This document shows, piece after piece, positions 48,301 to 56,849 of a stretch of DNA of 64,000 nucleotides. The position numbers and the translations under genes were made by a program. The stretch is from positions 4,546,488 to 4,610,487 of the forward strand of contig OZ024806.1 of assembly GCA_964017045.1 (NCBI GenBank). Direction: 5' to 3'. The notes beneath the pieces are model-generated. The model did not search any database, was not told the DNA's origin, and saw only the letters and a program-made list of their open reading frames with translations. The stretch's first letter is position 1. Each line of letters opens with the position of its first letter. This DNA is from Omphiscola glabra (lineage: Eukaryota; Mollusca; Gastropoda; Lymnaeidae).

Positions 48301-50567
48301 AGTTTGATATGTCCCATTATGAGGTGCTGGCATGGGGGGGATGTCAAACACATCTCAAGGTCACACTCACAGATGTGTCGGTGGTTTCACTCACAGATGT
48401 GTCAGTGGTGTCACTCACAGATGTGTCAGTGGTGTCACTCACAGATGTGTCAGTGGTGTCACTCACAGATGTATCAGTGGTGTTACTCACAGATATGTCA
48501 CTGGTGTGCATTCGTTAATGTATGGGCCCAGATTAACTTAACATATTTAAACATTACGGCCTTGATGGCGAAAACTCAGTTTTGGTGATCACAAAAGAAT
48601 GAAGCCACCAGCACAAAAAAAGACTAGCATTACTTGAAGGAAGTACCCAAAAAGACACTCGTTCTATGCCCAATATTGAATGACCTACTTTGTAAGCAGT
48701 GTGCTTTATGCTAAACGCTGATCCTATAGTTCAAGGTGAAGTATAAAGTTCTGACACATGTGCAAAAACGTTTGTGGGACCCTTTAACTATCTCTCATCA
48801 GTTGTTGTTTTGTTGGGTTTTTTTTTTTTTTGCAATTATCAATGTGTGTACATTGCCAAAAAGAAATTCTGAAAAATTCCAAATAAAATGACTTGTCTGT
48901 AAAAGATCGAAGGAACCTAAGAGTACTTTAAAGAGAATGAGGCATTACTCTGATTTAAAATAATGAGACATTACTCTGACTTAAAATAATGAGACATTAC
49001 TCTGACTTAAATTAATGAGACATTACTCTGACTTAAAACAATGAGACATTACTCTGATTTAAAATAATGAGACATTACTCTGATTGCTTTTAAAGCAACA
49101 TTACAATTGCCAGCTTTTGTGATATTGTTTCATCTTTTCTTTGAATACGTGTAAGTTAAAACATGAGAGTCTCAACACTGATGAGAATGCCTGAGAATAA
49201 ACCAACATTGCAGTGTACATATAGAATTTTGTGTCATGTGACATTGGTTAATTGATTGGATATTTATATAGCGCTGGTATCCATGCTACTTTAGCACGCT
49301 TACTGCACTCTGATGTCTGAGTACTTGTATAGCACTGGTATCCATGCTACTTTAGCATGCTTACTGCACTCTGATGTCTGAGTACTTGTATAGCGCTGGT
49401 ATCCATGCTACTTTAGCACGCTCACTGCACTCTGATGTCTGAGTACTTGTATAGCGCTGGTATCCATGCTACTTTAGCACGCTCACTGCACTCTGATGTC
49501 TGAGTACTTGTATAGCGCTGGTATCCATGCTACTTTAGCACGCTCACTGCACTCTGATGTCTGAGTACTTGTATAGCGCTGGTATCCATGCTACTTTAGC
49601 ACGCTCACTGCACTCTGATGTCTGAGTACTTGTATAGCGCTGGTATCCATGCTACTTTAGCATGCTTACTGCACTCTGATGTCTGAGTACTTGTATAGCG
49701 CTGGTATCCATGCTACTTTAGCATGCTTACTGCACTCTGATGTCTGAGTACTTGTATAGCGCTGGTACCCATGCTACTTTAGCATGCTTACTGCACTCTG
49801 ATGTCTGAGTACTTGTATAGCGCTGGTATCCATGCTACTTTAGCATGCTCACTGCACTCTGATGTCTGAGTACTTGTATAGCGCTGGTATCCATGCTACT
49901 TTAGCATGCTTACTGCACTCTGATGTCTGAGTACTTGTATAGCGCTGGTATCCATGCTACTTTAGCATGCTTAATGCACTCTGGTTTTCACAAATCTATT
50001 TAAACAAAAAAATTCTTTAAAAGTTTCTTAAATGATTTTTTATCCTTTGCAATACCCCTCAAAGATTAATGCAAACTATTCCATAATGTCATAAGGACAT
50101 AGCGGTGTAAGCAAACAGTTATTCTATATATTCATAGGCCGGGGATATTTCAATTACTTTCAGAGATTTAATAGTAAAATGTTATTTATAAATATTTAAA
50201 AGTGTCTAATTAAGTCAGATTTTTCTCCTAAAAAATTTTTGAAAATTTTATCAAAAATGTGTCCGTGAAAATTATTTATATTGTGTCCAACCCTGGTAGG
50301 AAGTAATTAGTAGTGATGAGGTTCATCAGGAGTTTAAGTAAGTGCACCACGGCATGTTCAACAAATACACCATTTTGTTCATGAACATCTTATGATATTT
50401 GCCTTGTATTTCTTTACTCCACAGCTCTTCATTTTACATATCCCAAGCCCGACCCAAGTCTGACGTCATTCGACGCCATCAAGAAAGGAACGAACCTTCC
50501 GGCAGAGCTAGGAAAGAAACTTGTAGGAGCGATACAGCGGTCTGGGAGGGTGCACTTGTTGGCATAA
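30257..50567 (+). CDS. Gene B: eight-exon DXD glycosyltransferase (whole span)
   Basis: Coding exons are 30257-30370, 31604-31734, 35925-36003, 37478-37582, 38714-38883, 43329-43428, 47380-47488 and 50425-50567, joining in frame to about 316 residues with intron phases 0, 2, 0, 0, 2, 0, 1. Residues 64-100 hold FSFGHYLSTLSALYLGG and YIHGDTEPSGEWW, 125-131 HQSDILR, 138-143 YGGAYQ and 144-146 DKD, the metal and nucleotide-sugar binding DXD motif. Then come ACLDWP, FNLGIFMSKPGAPF, FNGI and CHPTWHEDY. This is the order seen in Gly_transf_sug (GT32-like) enzymes, which in animals are mostly Golgi type II proteins. The donor and acceptor sugars cannot be told from sequence. The catalytic residues are intact and all junctions from exon 2 onward have GT/AG borders. 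Confidence 0.82.
30655..31495. repeat. Minisatellite of CAACTCAATCACCCCTCC units (intron 1)
   Basis: Units of about 26-40 bp contain CACAACAACTCAATCACCCC and CCCAGC. They vary by loss or gain of short CCT steps. The array ends 110 bp before exon 2. Confidence 0.93.
31604..31734 (+). CDS. Gene B exon 2
   Basis: TGCATTTTAG precedes and GTGGGT follows. It encodes DPKDLIPAISHMISL and then PVEFSFGHYLSTLSALYLGG, ending in phase 2 inside an Arg codon. The FSFGHYLS segment matches FRFEHYLAVLS in gene C. Confidence 0.82.
31736..32025. repeat. 23-bp minisatellite starting at the exon 2 donor, about 12 copies
   Basis: The unit is GTGGCTGTGAGATGATGAGT plus GAC. The first unit begins within the donor region itself (GTGGGTGATGTGGCTG), so the array touches the splice site. 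Confidence 0.93.
32045..32905. repeat. 24-27-bp GATGATGATATAAATGATG array
   Basis: Units such as GATGATATAAATGATGAAGA and TATGAC give a 300-codon acidic frame (DDINDEDMT) on + and an isoleucine-rich frame on -. It lies in intron 2 of gene B, has no homologous domain, and I treat it as non-coding. Confidence 0.9.
32910..33490. other. Intron 2 unique sequence
   Basis: AT-rich sequence with no supported gene or array. A short C run lies near 33331. Confidence 0.5.
33505..33730. repeat. A-rich ACCACAAAAAAAC low-complexity tract
   Basis: Only A and C, with rare T or G, for over 200 bp. It is strongly strand-asymmetric. Confidence 0.92.
34035..34515. repeat. 47-bp minisatellite, about 10 copies
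   Basis: The unit contains GTCAATGTGTTGTAATGGCG and CCATTTCGGTGCTCATTACC. Confidence 0.94.
34572..34893. repeat. GTT/GGT/GCT trinucleotide-like tract
   Basis: It is nearly free of A, and C occurs only in TGC and TAC steps. It gives poly-Val/Gly, poly-Leu/Val and poly-Cys/Trp frames on + and Asn/Thr on -, all spurious. Confidence 0.93.
34999..35195. mobile_element. 197-bp hAT MITE, SPIN-like, with perfect 8-bp target duplication
   Basis: The element starts with CAGTGGTTCTCAACCT and ends with its exact reverse complement AGGTTGAGAACCACTG. CACTACGT lies at 34991-34998 and again at 35196-35203, the 8-bp duplication expected for hAT transposition. Inner sequence includes GTGGGTCGCGACCCC, CCTAAGACCATCGGAAAACA and GTTATGAAGTAGCAACGAAA. 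From memory these match the SPIN/Charlie-like hAT group known for movement between phyla. It has no coding capacity and needed a transposase in trans. It sits in intron 2 of gene B. Confidence 0.92.
35640..35865. repeat. About 40-bp G-rich repeat, 5 diverged copies
   Basis: The core is AGATAGGGTGGGGGGAGATT with GGACACA. It ends 60 bp before exon 3. Confidence 0.8.
35925..36003 (+). CDS. Gene B exon 3
   Basis: TTTGATTCCAG precedes and GTAAGA follows. It encodes (R)VYIHGDTEPSGEWWSRLHG and then ENVTFVF, ending in phase 0. HGDTEPSGEWW is the typical second strand region of the fold, where relatives have an HxxxxPxxxWW pattern. Confidence 0.85.
36095..36762. repeat. AT-rich 22-25-bp array
   Basis: The unit is AATATAGGATTACATATATA with TGTGT, TGGGT or TGTTT, about 28 copies. 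Confidence 0.92.
37478..37582 (+). CDS. Gene B exon 4, HQSDILR and YGGAYQ
   Basis: TACACATCTTTAG precedes and GTAACA follows. The exon is 105 bp, phase 0 at both ends, and encodes VENIETVFQQGVKVLAH, then QSDILRTMVLLKYGGAYQ. The aspartate of QSD and the GG-x-Y turn lead straight into the DXD motif at the first codon of exon 5. Confidence 0.9.
38235..38378. repeat. CACA/CACG microsatellite
   Basis: Nearly pure alternating purine-pyrimidine (CACACACG, CATACACA). An imperfect 30-bp repeat GTTGACAGGTGTGTGCATTG precedes it at 38118-38195. Confidence 0.9.
38714..38883 (+). CDS. Gene B exon 5, DXD motif
   Basis: TTACATTTTAG precedes and GTAAGG follows. The exon is 170 bp and encodes DKDALWVNQVPEDVR, ACLDWPTYEEWPRTF and NLGIFMSKPGAPFLKHF. 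DKD right after YGGAYQ is the DXD site for the metal-bound nucleotide sugar. The inverted pseudogene at 62762-62932 is a close copy. The final 10-11 bases and the donor are the seed of the array that follows. Confidence 0.9.
38868..40915. repeat. 44-bp minisatellite made of the exon 5 / intron 5 donor junction, about 46 copies
   Basis: The unit includes GATTCGTTCTGGTAAGGAAG, where GATTCGTTCTG is the last part of exon 5 and GTAAGG is the splice donor, followed by TGATCCAAATGACCTCCAGA and AGTA. Almost every copy keeps CTG/GTAAG. Three long - strand frames (WITSLPERIYFWRSFGS) result from the unit and are not genes. Units also form larger blocks; the block at 39214-39770 recurs almost exactly at 40002-40560. 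Confidence 0.96.
41270..42992. repeat. 12-bp array, about 140 copies
   Basis: The unit is TTGTGTCTTACA or TTGTGTCTCACA. It has no stop in any + frame and gives three overlapping spurious frames of 360-560 codons (HCVL, IVSY and LTLC repeats). The order of the T and C variants repeats over several hundred bases, for example near 41800, 41960 and 42130. Confidence 0.96.
43128..43245. repeat. 25-bp repeat, 4-5 copies
   Basis: The unit contains TATGTGGTCCTCTACGTCTG. Confidence 0.9.
43329..43428 (+). CDS. Gene B exon 6
   Basis: TTATCCCGCAG precedes and GTTGGA follows. The first base completes the Trp codon split at exon 5 (TG/G). It encodes YQWDSSWIFNGIQMPYK, then IYERHPETLHIYSRLQ. The 100-bp length equals the pseudogene exon at 62556-62655, which differs at only a few bases. 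Confidence 0.9.
43625..44440 (+). mobile_element. L2/CR1-like LINE 3' end
   Basis: Fragments of the RT C-terminus are clear: AYTAIRQISSIGHYLPV, LVLSRLDYCNSLLSG, LQKDQNSAARLVLKS and APKQWNSLPLHIRNTA, then AFKTALKTHLFKLYY. A frameshift and stop at 43870 break it. After the stop come GATGCTGCTGGATGCCGTCC and a tail ending in GCGATATATAAAACTACTAC and (TAA)n. It lies in intron 6 of gene B. Confidence 0.85.
44555..44822. repeat. 38-bp minisatellite, 7 copies, interrupted by a Penelope-like element
   Basis: The unit contains AATAAGCTCCACTGGTGAAA and CTCTCGGAGTCTGG. One more diverged unit resumes at 45743-45776, after the inserted element. Confidence 0.93.
44956..44978 (-). ncRNA. Hammerhead-ribozyme-like core (left arm)
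   Basis: On the - strand CTGATGA, AGGCAGTGCG and GAAACG follow each other. Stem II is less regular than in the right arm. Confidence 0.45.
45278..45433 (-). pseudogene. GIY-YIG endonuclease fragment of the Penelope-like element
   Basis: The - strand reads VYPVCKKCGKLYVGETGRHL, then GDRFREHLYNINK, PVSKHLNSTNHDCI and a stop. CxxC followed by LYVGET and a conserved R of the next helix and H near the end is the pattern of Penelope endonucleases, where YVG takes the YIG position. The upstream RT and the rest of the domain are absent. Confidence 0.85.
45629..45652 (+). ncRNA. Hammerhead-ribozyme-like core (right arm of Penelope-like element)
   Basis: CTGAAGA, then AGGCAAGTGCC able to fold as a small stem II, then GAAACG. 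These are the invariant core positions of hammerhead ribozymes, which are known from Penelope-like elements. I could not confirm stems I and III or the cleavage triplet by eye. Confidence 0.5.
45800..45980. repeat. About 33-bp repeat, 5 copies
   Basis: The core is CTGACTGACTTCTGATGACT. A 60-bp unit with GATGCTAGCAAAGCAACAA occurs twice to three times at 46085-46205. Confidence 0.8.
46245..47288. repeat. 29-bp minisatellite, about 36 copies (intron 6)
   Basis: The unit contains AAGCTGAGATGACAATACAA and ACTGTAGAG, with only a few variable positions (GATGACA, GATCACC, GATGGCA). Open - strand frames (ISASLQFVLSSQLLYSLY) are spurious. Confidence 0.96.
47380..47488 (+). CDS. Gene B exon 7
   Basis: TTAAATGTCCAG precedes and GTTAGT follows. 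It encodes IICYVGVCHPTWHEDYLRN, then MGDAHKPTGKFELEDAH, ending in phase 1. The same exon is present in copy A (2718-2826) and in the inverted pseudogene (61646-61755). Confidence 0.9.
47680..47762. repeat. CA microsatellite
   Basis: ACACACAGACACACAC with a CGCGCG step in the middle. Confidence 0.93.
47815..48186. repeat. 30-bp minisatellite, 12 copies
   Basis: The unit contains GAGATGTGTGCCAACCGGTT and GAGTGGCACG, with very few changes. It is open in several frames on both strands (TEMCANRLSG and VPLNRLAHIS) and not a gene. Confidence 0.96.
48358..48507. repeat. 24-bp minisatellite, 6 copies
   Basis: The unit contains TCACTCACAGATGTGTCAGT. Confidence 0.93.
48938..49085. repeat. 26-bp repeat, about 6 copies
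   Basis: The unit contains AATGAGACATTACTCTGACT. Confidence 0.9.
49255..49985. repeat. 61-bp minisatellite, 12 copies
   Basis: The unit contains GTATAGCGCTGGTATCCATG, TACTTTAGCATGCTTACTGC and ACTCTGATGTCTGAGTACTT. The TATAGCGCT core resembles the TATATAGCGC tails of LINE ends in this window, so the seed may have been such a tail. Confidence 0.95.
50425..50567 (+). CDS. Gene B exon 8 and stop
   Basis: TTACTCCACAG precedes. Two bases complete the phase-1 Ala codon, then the exon encodes LHFTYPKPDPSLTSFDAIKK, GTNLPAELGKKLVGA and RSGRVHLLA before TAA at 50565-50567. Copy A has the matching exon at 9910-10061. The last codons and the stop are part of a short tandem repeat continuing downstream. 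Confidence 0.88.
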
Positions 50568-50705
50568 CTGTGGGGTGCACTTTTTGGTATAACTGTGGTG
50601 GTGCACTTGTGGACATAACTGTGGCGGTGCACTTTTTGGCATAACTCTGGCGGTGCACTTTTTGGCATAACTGTGGCGGTGCACTTTTTGGCATAACTGT
50701 TGCAT
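50548..50705. repeat. 26-bp repeat built on the stop-codon region of gene B, 6 copies
   Basis: GGGTGCACTTGTTGGCATAA is the end of the coding sequence. Units GGTGCACTTTTTGGCATAAC plus TGTGGC follow five more times. Confidence 0.93.
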
Positions 50706-50904
50706 TAACAAGGGAGCGTGGTTGTGGCTTCGGAATGGTTCTATCTTGGAATCATTCTATGCTTGAAAACATTCCTGTGAGTACAGCCTTATGACACTGA
50801 GCTATACACGTGATATGATAATTCTTCGGTACGGTTGTGTGATATATTCTTCGATTTGATTACAAATTTCTTCATTATAGTATGTGCCATGACAAGAAGG
50901 AAAT

Positions 50905-51055
50905 ACGGCAACAGGGTATGTTGAAGCTTGGTATGAAAGGACAACACAAAACATGAGAACTTTTCGTATAAGAGCCTTCGTCAGCAAACAAGATCAAACT
51001 AGGAATAGGAAACAGTTTAAAAACATAAGTGTCTGGAGTTCCACATGCTGGAGGT
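50905..51055 (-). mobile_element. Penelope-like terminal fragment with hammerhead-like core
   Basis: GTATGTTGAAGCTTGGTATG through GGAAACAGTTTAAAAA aligns with 20178-20365. On the - strand, 50961-50984 reads CTGACGA, AGGCTCTTATAC and GAAAAG, keeping the hammerhead core letters. It lies just 3' of gene B. Confidence 0.55.
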
Positions 51056-51059
51056 CTAT

Positions 51060-52145
51060 AAGGTTAGGGAACTTGGCATAGGCAACTAACATGACAATGC
51101 CTGGGTACAATGGTGTGACATGTGACCATCTATCAATAAAGGTGTGTTACCTTGGAGAATGTTATCTAAATTTATACATCCTGATCATCTTTGGTATTAT
51201 ACAATGAAATTGTTTTAAATGTTCAGTATTTTTATACAAGTATTACACCGCTACATAGAGGCGCGCTTAGGGTTAGTGTTGCCCGGTTGGACCAAGATTC
51301 CGGTCGGACCAACATTCCGGTAGCGCTAGCTCCCCCATGACACAACTCTGCACCTGGCTGGCAATGCTTCCCATCGATCTATGCTACCAAACACAATAAG
51401 AGAGGGTACGACTTAAGGAATATTGATATTTGAATGGATGCAATAATTTAAATAAAGACAAGTGAAGATAATAGTTTATATTCATCTTTGCTTTAAGTTT
51501 AAGGGTAAGAGTTGATTAACGTTTCCCTTTTGTTTCTTTTATACAATACAAAGTAAAATGATTGCTTTATTAATTGCACAAATTGTCTATCAATGCTGTA
51601 TCGTTATTTTAAGTATGCATATGTGATTTCAGCAGATTTTGCTTCCGGGTCACGAACGTTACATTTCTTTATCTCCGATAACGATACAAAATGTCAAGGC
51701 ACAAACATCCTAACATCGATTTGCCTCTTATCTTAGAAGACACTAGTGCACGGTGACTTCCTTTATGGATGCCATAAATGTGTATAAATAGATTTATTAT
51801 TTTTATTTATTGGGTGGTTACAGCTCATTTGTAAGTAGGCGTAAAAGGGGAGGGGGTGAAAGGCTGTGTCTGAAAGTGTCCGGTGCAGCATACCGAAAGT
51901 AGTGAATTTTTAAGACTCTTTTTTTTGTGCATGCTTAAATTATTATGGATTGCCCGGCCTCTAAAGTGGTTTCCAAGGTTACTTGTGAATAAAATATGTC
52001 TTTTTTTAATTATTTTTTTTAAGTGAATCAGGGACAACGGTATAAAATTATTGAAATAATTAATCAAATATTTAAACATTATGTTATGTTCCAAAGTATT
52101 TTTTACATAATTTAATATTATTATTAATATATTATTATATGTATA
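51060..52145. other. Gene-free sequence 3' of gene B
   Basis: Mostly AT-rich unique sequence. I see no supported gene, RNA gene or long array. Confidence 0.5.
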
Positions 52146-52146
52146 T

Positions 52147-52400
52147 AATAATAATAATAATAAAGTTTATTTGAATATATATATATATTGCTTCTGATGT
52201 GACCTGCGTCGTTTTCAAAACAGCCCTTCTCCAACTCCACATTTTTTATATTAAAATTACGGTCATATGTCAGGATGCACTCCACTTATCAGAATGTTTC
52301 TCATATCACGTCAGGGGCGTGTCCTATGAAATGCTGAAAGCAATGTACTATATTTGGTGGACATTTACAGGGTTTCTTAAGTTTGTATTTTAAAAAAAAA
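52147..52400 (+). repeat. Dispersed repeat copy 1 with conserved peptide
   Basis: A (TAA)n-AAGTTTATTTGA tract precedes a segment matching 59130-59330 in the opposite orientation. In frame it encodes SECFSYHVRGVSYEMLKA. The second copy encodes SECFSYYVKGVSYEKLDA. I do not recognise the product. Confidence 0.6.
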
Positions 52401-52699
52401 ATTAAAGCAACTCGTACTTTCATAACAAGTTGTTTACGTCATGTTATTATTATTTTGTAAAGCCCCCACCCCCCTCTCCCCCCACTACCAAAAAAAACCC
52501 AGCTGTATTGACGAAAAATCCACAAAGGAGTGTGAAATTCACAGCTTGCGTGCATCCAAGTAAACATTGATTGCTTCTATAAAACTGTTACACCTGTCTG
52601 GTCAGCTGTCAAATCCAACATTCTTCATCTCTGTTTGGTCCCCCTTATTGATACCCACGTGCAAAGATCACAGGCTTGCCCAAGTGTTAGGTGAGTGGG

Positions 52700-52948
52700 C
52701 GATTGGGTCAATAGACAAACGTAGAGCCCCAATGAGATCATCAGATGCGAGACAGTTAAGCTAAAAGCCCCAATGAGATCATCAGATGAGAGACAGTTAA
52801 GCTAAGAGCCAAAATGAGATTATCAGATGAGAGACAGCTAAGCTAAGAGCCAAAATGAGATCATCAGATGAGAGACAGTTAAGCTAAGAGCCAAAATGAG
52901 ATTATCAGATGAGAGACAGTTAAGCTAAGAGCCAAAATGAGATTCCAT
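52700..52948. repeat. 40-bp minisatellite, about 6 copies
   Basis: The unit contains GAGCCAAAATGAGATTATCA and GATGAGAGACAGTTAAGCTA. Confidence 0.93.
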
Positions 52949-53129
52949 AGTGGTGGAAGCCAACCACCCTCTTCCAAACCTTGATCAATTCTGTAGGTCG
53001 GGTTTATTGGTAATTAGATCGAGAGTTCATTACGAATGTGTGCAAAGCTTACTGTTAACTATTCAATAATTATAGCTTAATGGGTAAACATACAATTAGT
53101 TTAAGGATAAACATACTATTTTGCTTGTT

Positions 53130-53725
53130 TGTAAACATTTAGCTCATTTATAAAAATACAATTTAGCTCATTTATAAACATACAATTTTGCTCATTTATA
53201 AACATACAATTTAGCTCATTTATAAAAATACAATTTAGCTCATTTATAAACATACAATTTTGCTCATTTATAAACATACAATTTAGCTCATTGATAAACA
53301 TTCAATTTAGCTCATTTATAAACATTCAATTTAGCTCATTTATAAACATACAATTTAGCTCATTTATAAACGTACAATTTAGCTCATTGATAAACATTCA
53401 ATTTAGCTCATTTATAAACTTACAATTTTGCTCATTTATAAACATACAATTTTGCTCATTTATAAACATACAATTTAGCTCATTGATAAACATTCAATTT
53501 AGCTCATTTATAAACATTCAATTTAGCTCATTTATAAACGTACAATTTTGCTCATTTATAAACATACAATTTAGCTCATTTATAAACATACAATTTAGCT
53601 CATTTATAAACGTACAATTTAGCTCATTGATAAACATTCAATTTAGCTCATTTATAAACGTACAATTTTGCTCATTTATAAACATACAATTTAGCTCATT
53701 TATAAACGTACAATTTAGCTTAATC
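53130..53725. repeat. 24-bp minisatellite, about 25 copies
   Basis: The unit contains TTTAGCTCATTTATAAACAT and ACAA. The variants TTTTGCTC, CATTGATA and CGTACA form larger recurring blocks. Confidence 0.95.
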
Positions 53726-54074
53726 AGAAACATCGTATAAAGCTTATCCATAAACAAACAATTTGGCTTAATGATAAACATACGACTGAAAGTTCACTAA
53801 TAATTGTATAACTTCTTCGCATATTTCAGCAAATTATATCATCGCATCCAGTGAAAGTTCAAAACCTGAATTTTAGAAGGTGTATTATTATATTATTTTA
53901 ATTCTTACAATTCAACTATGTGTGAATGGCTCGGTGGCTTTGCGGTCAAATATTTATCAAAGAAGATGTATTTGTTAAAGTTATCAAAGTCATTAGCAAA
54001 CGCCAGAGATCGACAAGGGAAACTTTTTTTCATCCTTTTATTTTTCGGCACATTGCAACAAAAAAAAAAAATTA

Positions 54075-54366
54075 CTAAAATGTTAACTAAAATGTTAACT
54101 AAAATGTTAACTAAAATGTTAACTAAAGTGTTAACTAAAATGTTAACTAAAATGTTAACTAAAGTGTTAACTAAAATGTTAACTAAAATGTTAACTAAAG
54201 TGTTAACTAAAATGTTAACTAAAATGTTAACTAAAATGTTAACTAAAATGTTAACTAAAATGTTAACTAAAATGTTAACTAAAATGTTAACTAAAATGTT
54301 AACTAAAATGTTAACTAAAATGTTAACTAAAATGTTAACTAAAATGTTAATTAAAATGTTAACTTA
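54075..54366. repeat. 12-bp array, 24 copies
   Basis: The unit is AAAATGTTAACT. The + frame reads KMLT repeats inside a chance frame that starts at 53918. Confidence 0.96.
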
Positions 54367-54489
54367 TTGCATCGTATCCTTTGCTAGGTGGAAAAATTTC
54401 AAAAAGCCGACAAAAAAGGTGGGGGTGGTGGTGGTGGCTGGGAATGGGATTTTTATTTGTCCCTATCATATACATTTCTTTCCCCAACC

Positions 54490-54660
54490 CCTGTGTGTAC
54501 ACCCCTACTACCACACAACCCCTGTGAATACACCCCTACTACCATCCACCCCCTGTGTATACACCCCTACTACCATCCACCCCCTGTGTATACACCCCTG
54601 CGGACTGTGTAAACACCCATACTACCACCACCCACTTGTGAATACACCACTGCTTCCACA
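54490..54660. repeat. About 30-bp C-rich repeat, 5 copies
   Basis: The unit contains CACCCCTACTACCATCCACC and CTGTGTATA. Confidence 0.88.
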
Positions 54661-54799
54661 CACCTCTAGTTAACCCTCACATTACTTGCATCATTTAAAT
54701 TGCAAATCTGTTCATAGGCTCAAATTTCAAACGTATGTCATTCCTGCTGATTTTTACTTGGATGGAAAATATAAATTTATTTAATGCTATAAGTATAGA

Positions 54800-55055
54800 A
54801 GATCACATTGCTGAACACATGGTTGCTGAGCACATGGTTGCTGAACACATGGTTGCTTAACACACTGTTGCTGAACACATGGTTTCCGTAAATACGGTTT
54901 TCAAACGCAAGGCTGCTAACCAAACATTTGCTAAACACAGAGTGGCTAAACTCACAGTGGCTAAACACAGAGTGGCTAAACTTGCAGTTTCTAAACGCAC
55001 AGTTGCTAAACGCTTAGATGATAAACTCACAGTTGCTAACAACATTTTTGCGCAT
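54800..55055. repeat. 15-bp diverged repeat
   Basis: The unit is GCTGAACACATGGTT grading into GCTAAACACAGAGTG and GCTAAACGCACAGTT. Divergence increases along the array. Confidence 0.88.
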
Positions 55056-55139
55056 ACTTGAGTTTAGTTTTGCATAATTTGTCTACACTTAATCGGAATA
55101 ACGTAGGTTTCCTTGTAGAAATAACCTGAAATAAGGTTA

Positions 55140-55290
55140 GGTATGAGGAAATAAGGGGGGAACAAAAAGTAGGGGAAAACATTTTTTTTTAAAAAGATGC
55201 AAACAAACAGCGAACGTATCGGCAAGATGCCTTCTTCAGCGAATACATGCCGTCGTCCATTATTCCCGAGTCACAGGGCCACCTTACACC
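55140..55290 (-). mobile_element. Possible Penelope-like end with hammerhead-like core
   Basis: On the - strand, 55215-55239 reads CTGAAGA, AGGCATCTTGCC and GATACG. Spacing and the AGGC..GCC stem match the other copies, but GAAA is changed to GATA. Confidence 0.4.
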
Positions 55291-55491
55291 CCCTTTTAGG
55301 CGCACAGATCATCCAACGTAAATGGATGTGCTCACCACAGGATATTCATCCACAAAGATATTTTGCGCTCTTTTAAAACTCTCTGTTACCCCTTATGACT
55401 ACATCATTTTGTCTGATTTCCTTGGTTCACATGTGTACTTGAAATTCAGTTGAACCAGAGAAAACCCTATTGTCATTATAAACAACGACTT

Positions 55492-55566
55492 GAGGGGGGG
55501 GGGGGGCGCGGGCCAGGTGGCGGGGGGCCGCGGGCCAGGTGGCGGGGGAAAAGGGGGGGGGGGAGA
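55492..55566. repeat. G-run cluster
   Basis: Two copies of GCGGGCCAGGTGGCGGGGG lie among runs of 6 to 10 G. It is able to form G-quadruplexes. Confidence 0.85.
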
Positions 55567-56094
55567 AGAACGAATAAAACAATCGAGTCAGACGCAACTA
55601 GATCCGTGTTCAGTCATCTATGTTGCCTCAGGAAAACTAAAGTGACCGGTTGTTACAAGTAATGACCTGAGAATATACGGGCACGGCTGCTAGTAAACAC
55701 TAGATGTTAATCAGGCATCGATAACCTGCATGCACCCCAGCACTTACTGCAAATGTTAACTGCTCCGGGAACAAGGTAGCCGAACGTCCTTCTGTTACAG
55801 GCAAAGTGTGTAATCCAGGCATTCTACCGAGTAGCGAGACCCCGAGGCGTAAAAAATTAATAACTTAATATTTACACTAGATATAGCCCGCCAAACATTT
55901 GCGGCAGTAATGCGTTAACTTCAAATCGACTAAAGTTACTTGACAAAACATGAAATCAAGTAACGCACAATTAAGAATCCCAATTTTTGCTACCTCCCCA
56001 CCCCCCTGCCCCTATGATACGTCACTGCACAGTTTTTATTTCACGCCCATGAACGACATTAAATATTCTGATGTCCCAACCAAATTTTTAACCA

Positions 56095-56705
56095 AATAAA
56101 CCCTGTCACTCGTACATTCACCAATCAGGTCACAACACGTTCATTCTGTCACTCGTACATTCACCAATCAGATCACAACACGTTCACTCTGTCACTCGTA
56201 CATTCAACACTCAGGTCACAACACGTTCATTCTGTCACTCGTTCATTCACCAATCAGGTCACAACACGTTCACTCTGTCACTCCTACATTCACAAATCAG
56301 TTCACAACACGGTTACTCGGTCACTCGTACATTCACCAATCAGGTCATAACACGTTAACTCTGTCACTCGTACATTCACCAATCAGGTCACAACACTGTC
56401 ACTCGTACATTCAACACTCAGGTCACAACACGTTCATTCTGTCACTCGTCCATTCACCAATCAGGTCACAACACGTTCACTCTGTCACTCGTACATTCAC
56501 CAATCAGGTCACAACACGTTCACTCTGTCACTCCTACATTCACCAATCAGTTCACAACACGGTTACTCGGTCACTCGTACATTCACCAATCAGGTCACAA
56601 CAATGTCACTCGTACATTCACCAATCAGGTCACTCGTACATTCACCAATCAGGTCACAACATTGTCACTCTGTCACTCGTAAATTCACCAATCAGGTCAC
56701 AATAA
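56095..56705. repeat. 43-bp minisatellite, about 14 copies
   Basis: The unit contains TCACTCGTACATTCACCAAT and CAGGTCACAACACGTTCA. Some units are deleted to 25-30 bp. Confidence 0.94.
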
Positions 56706-56849
56706 GTTGATGCCTGTCACTTTAACTCTCTGCCCCTGACTACACACACAAGAGTTGGCAACTTAGCTCTGGTTGTCATGGCTATTCTGGCCGTCCCGTC
56801 GGTCCACTGCTCGGTCCTTCAAGTACCCTTCTCTCCTTATGATTCGGGC

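Noticed and set aside
53918..54673. 251-codon + frame beginning MCEWLGGFAVKYL
   Set aside because: Most of it is KMLT from a 12-bp array, followed by a C-rich repeat. The first 50 codons have no recognised domain.
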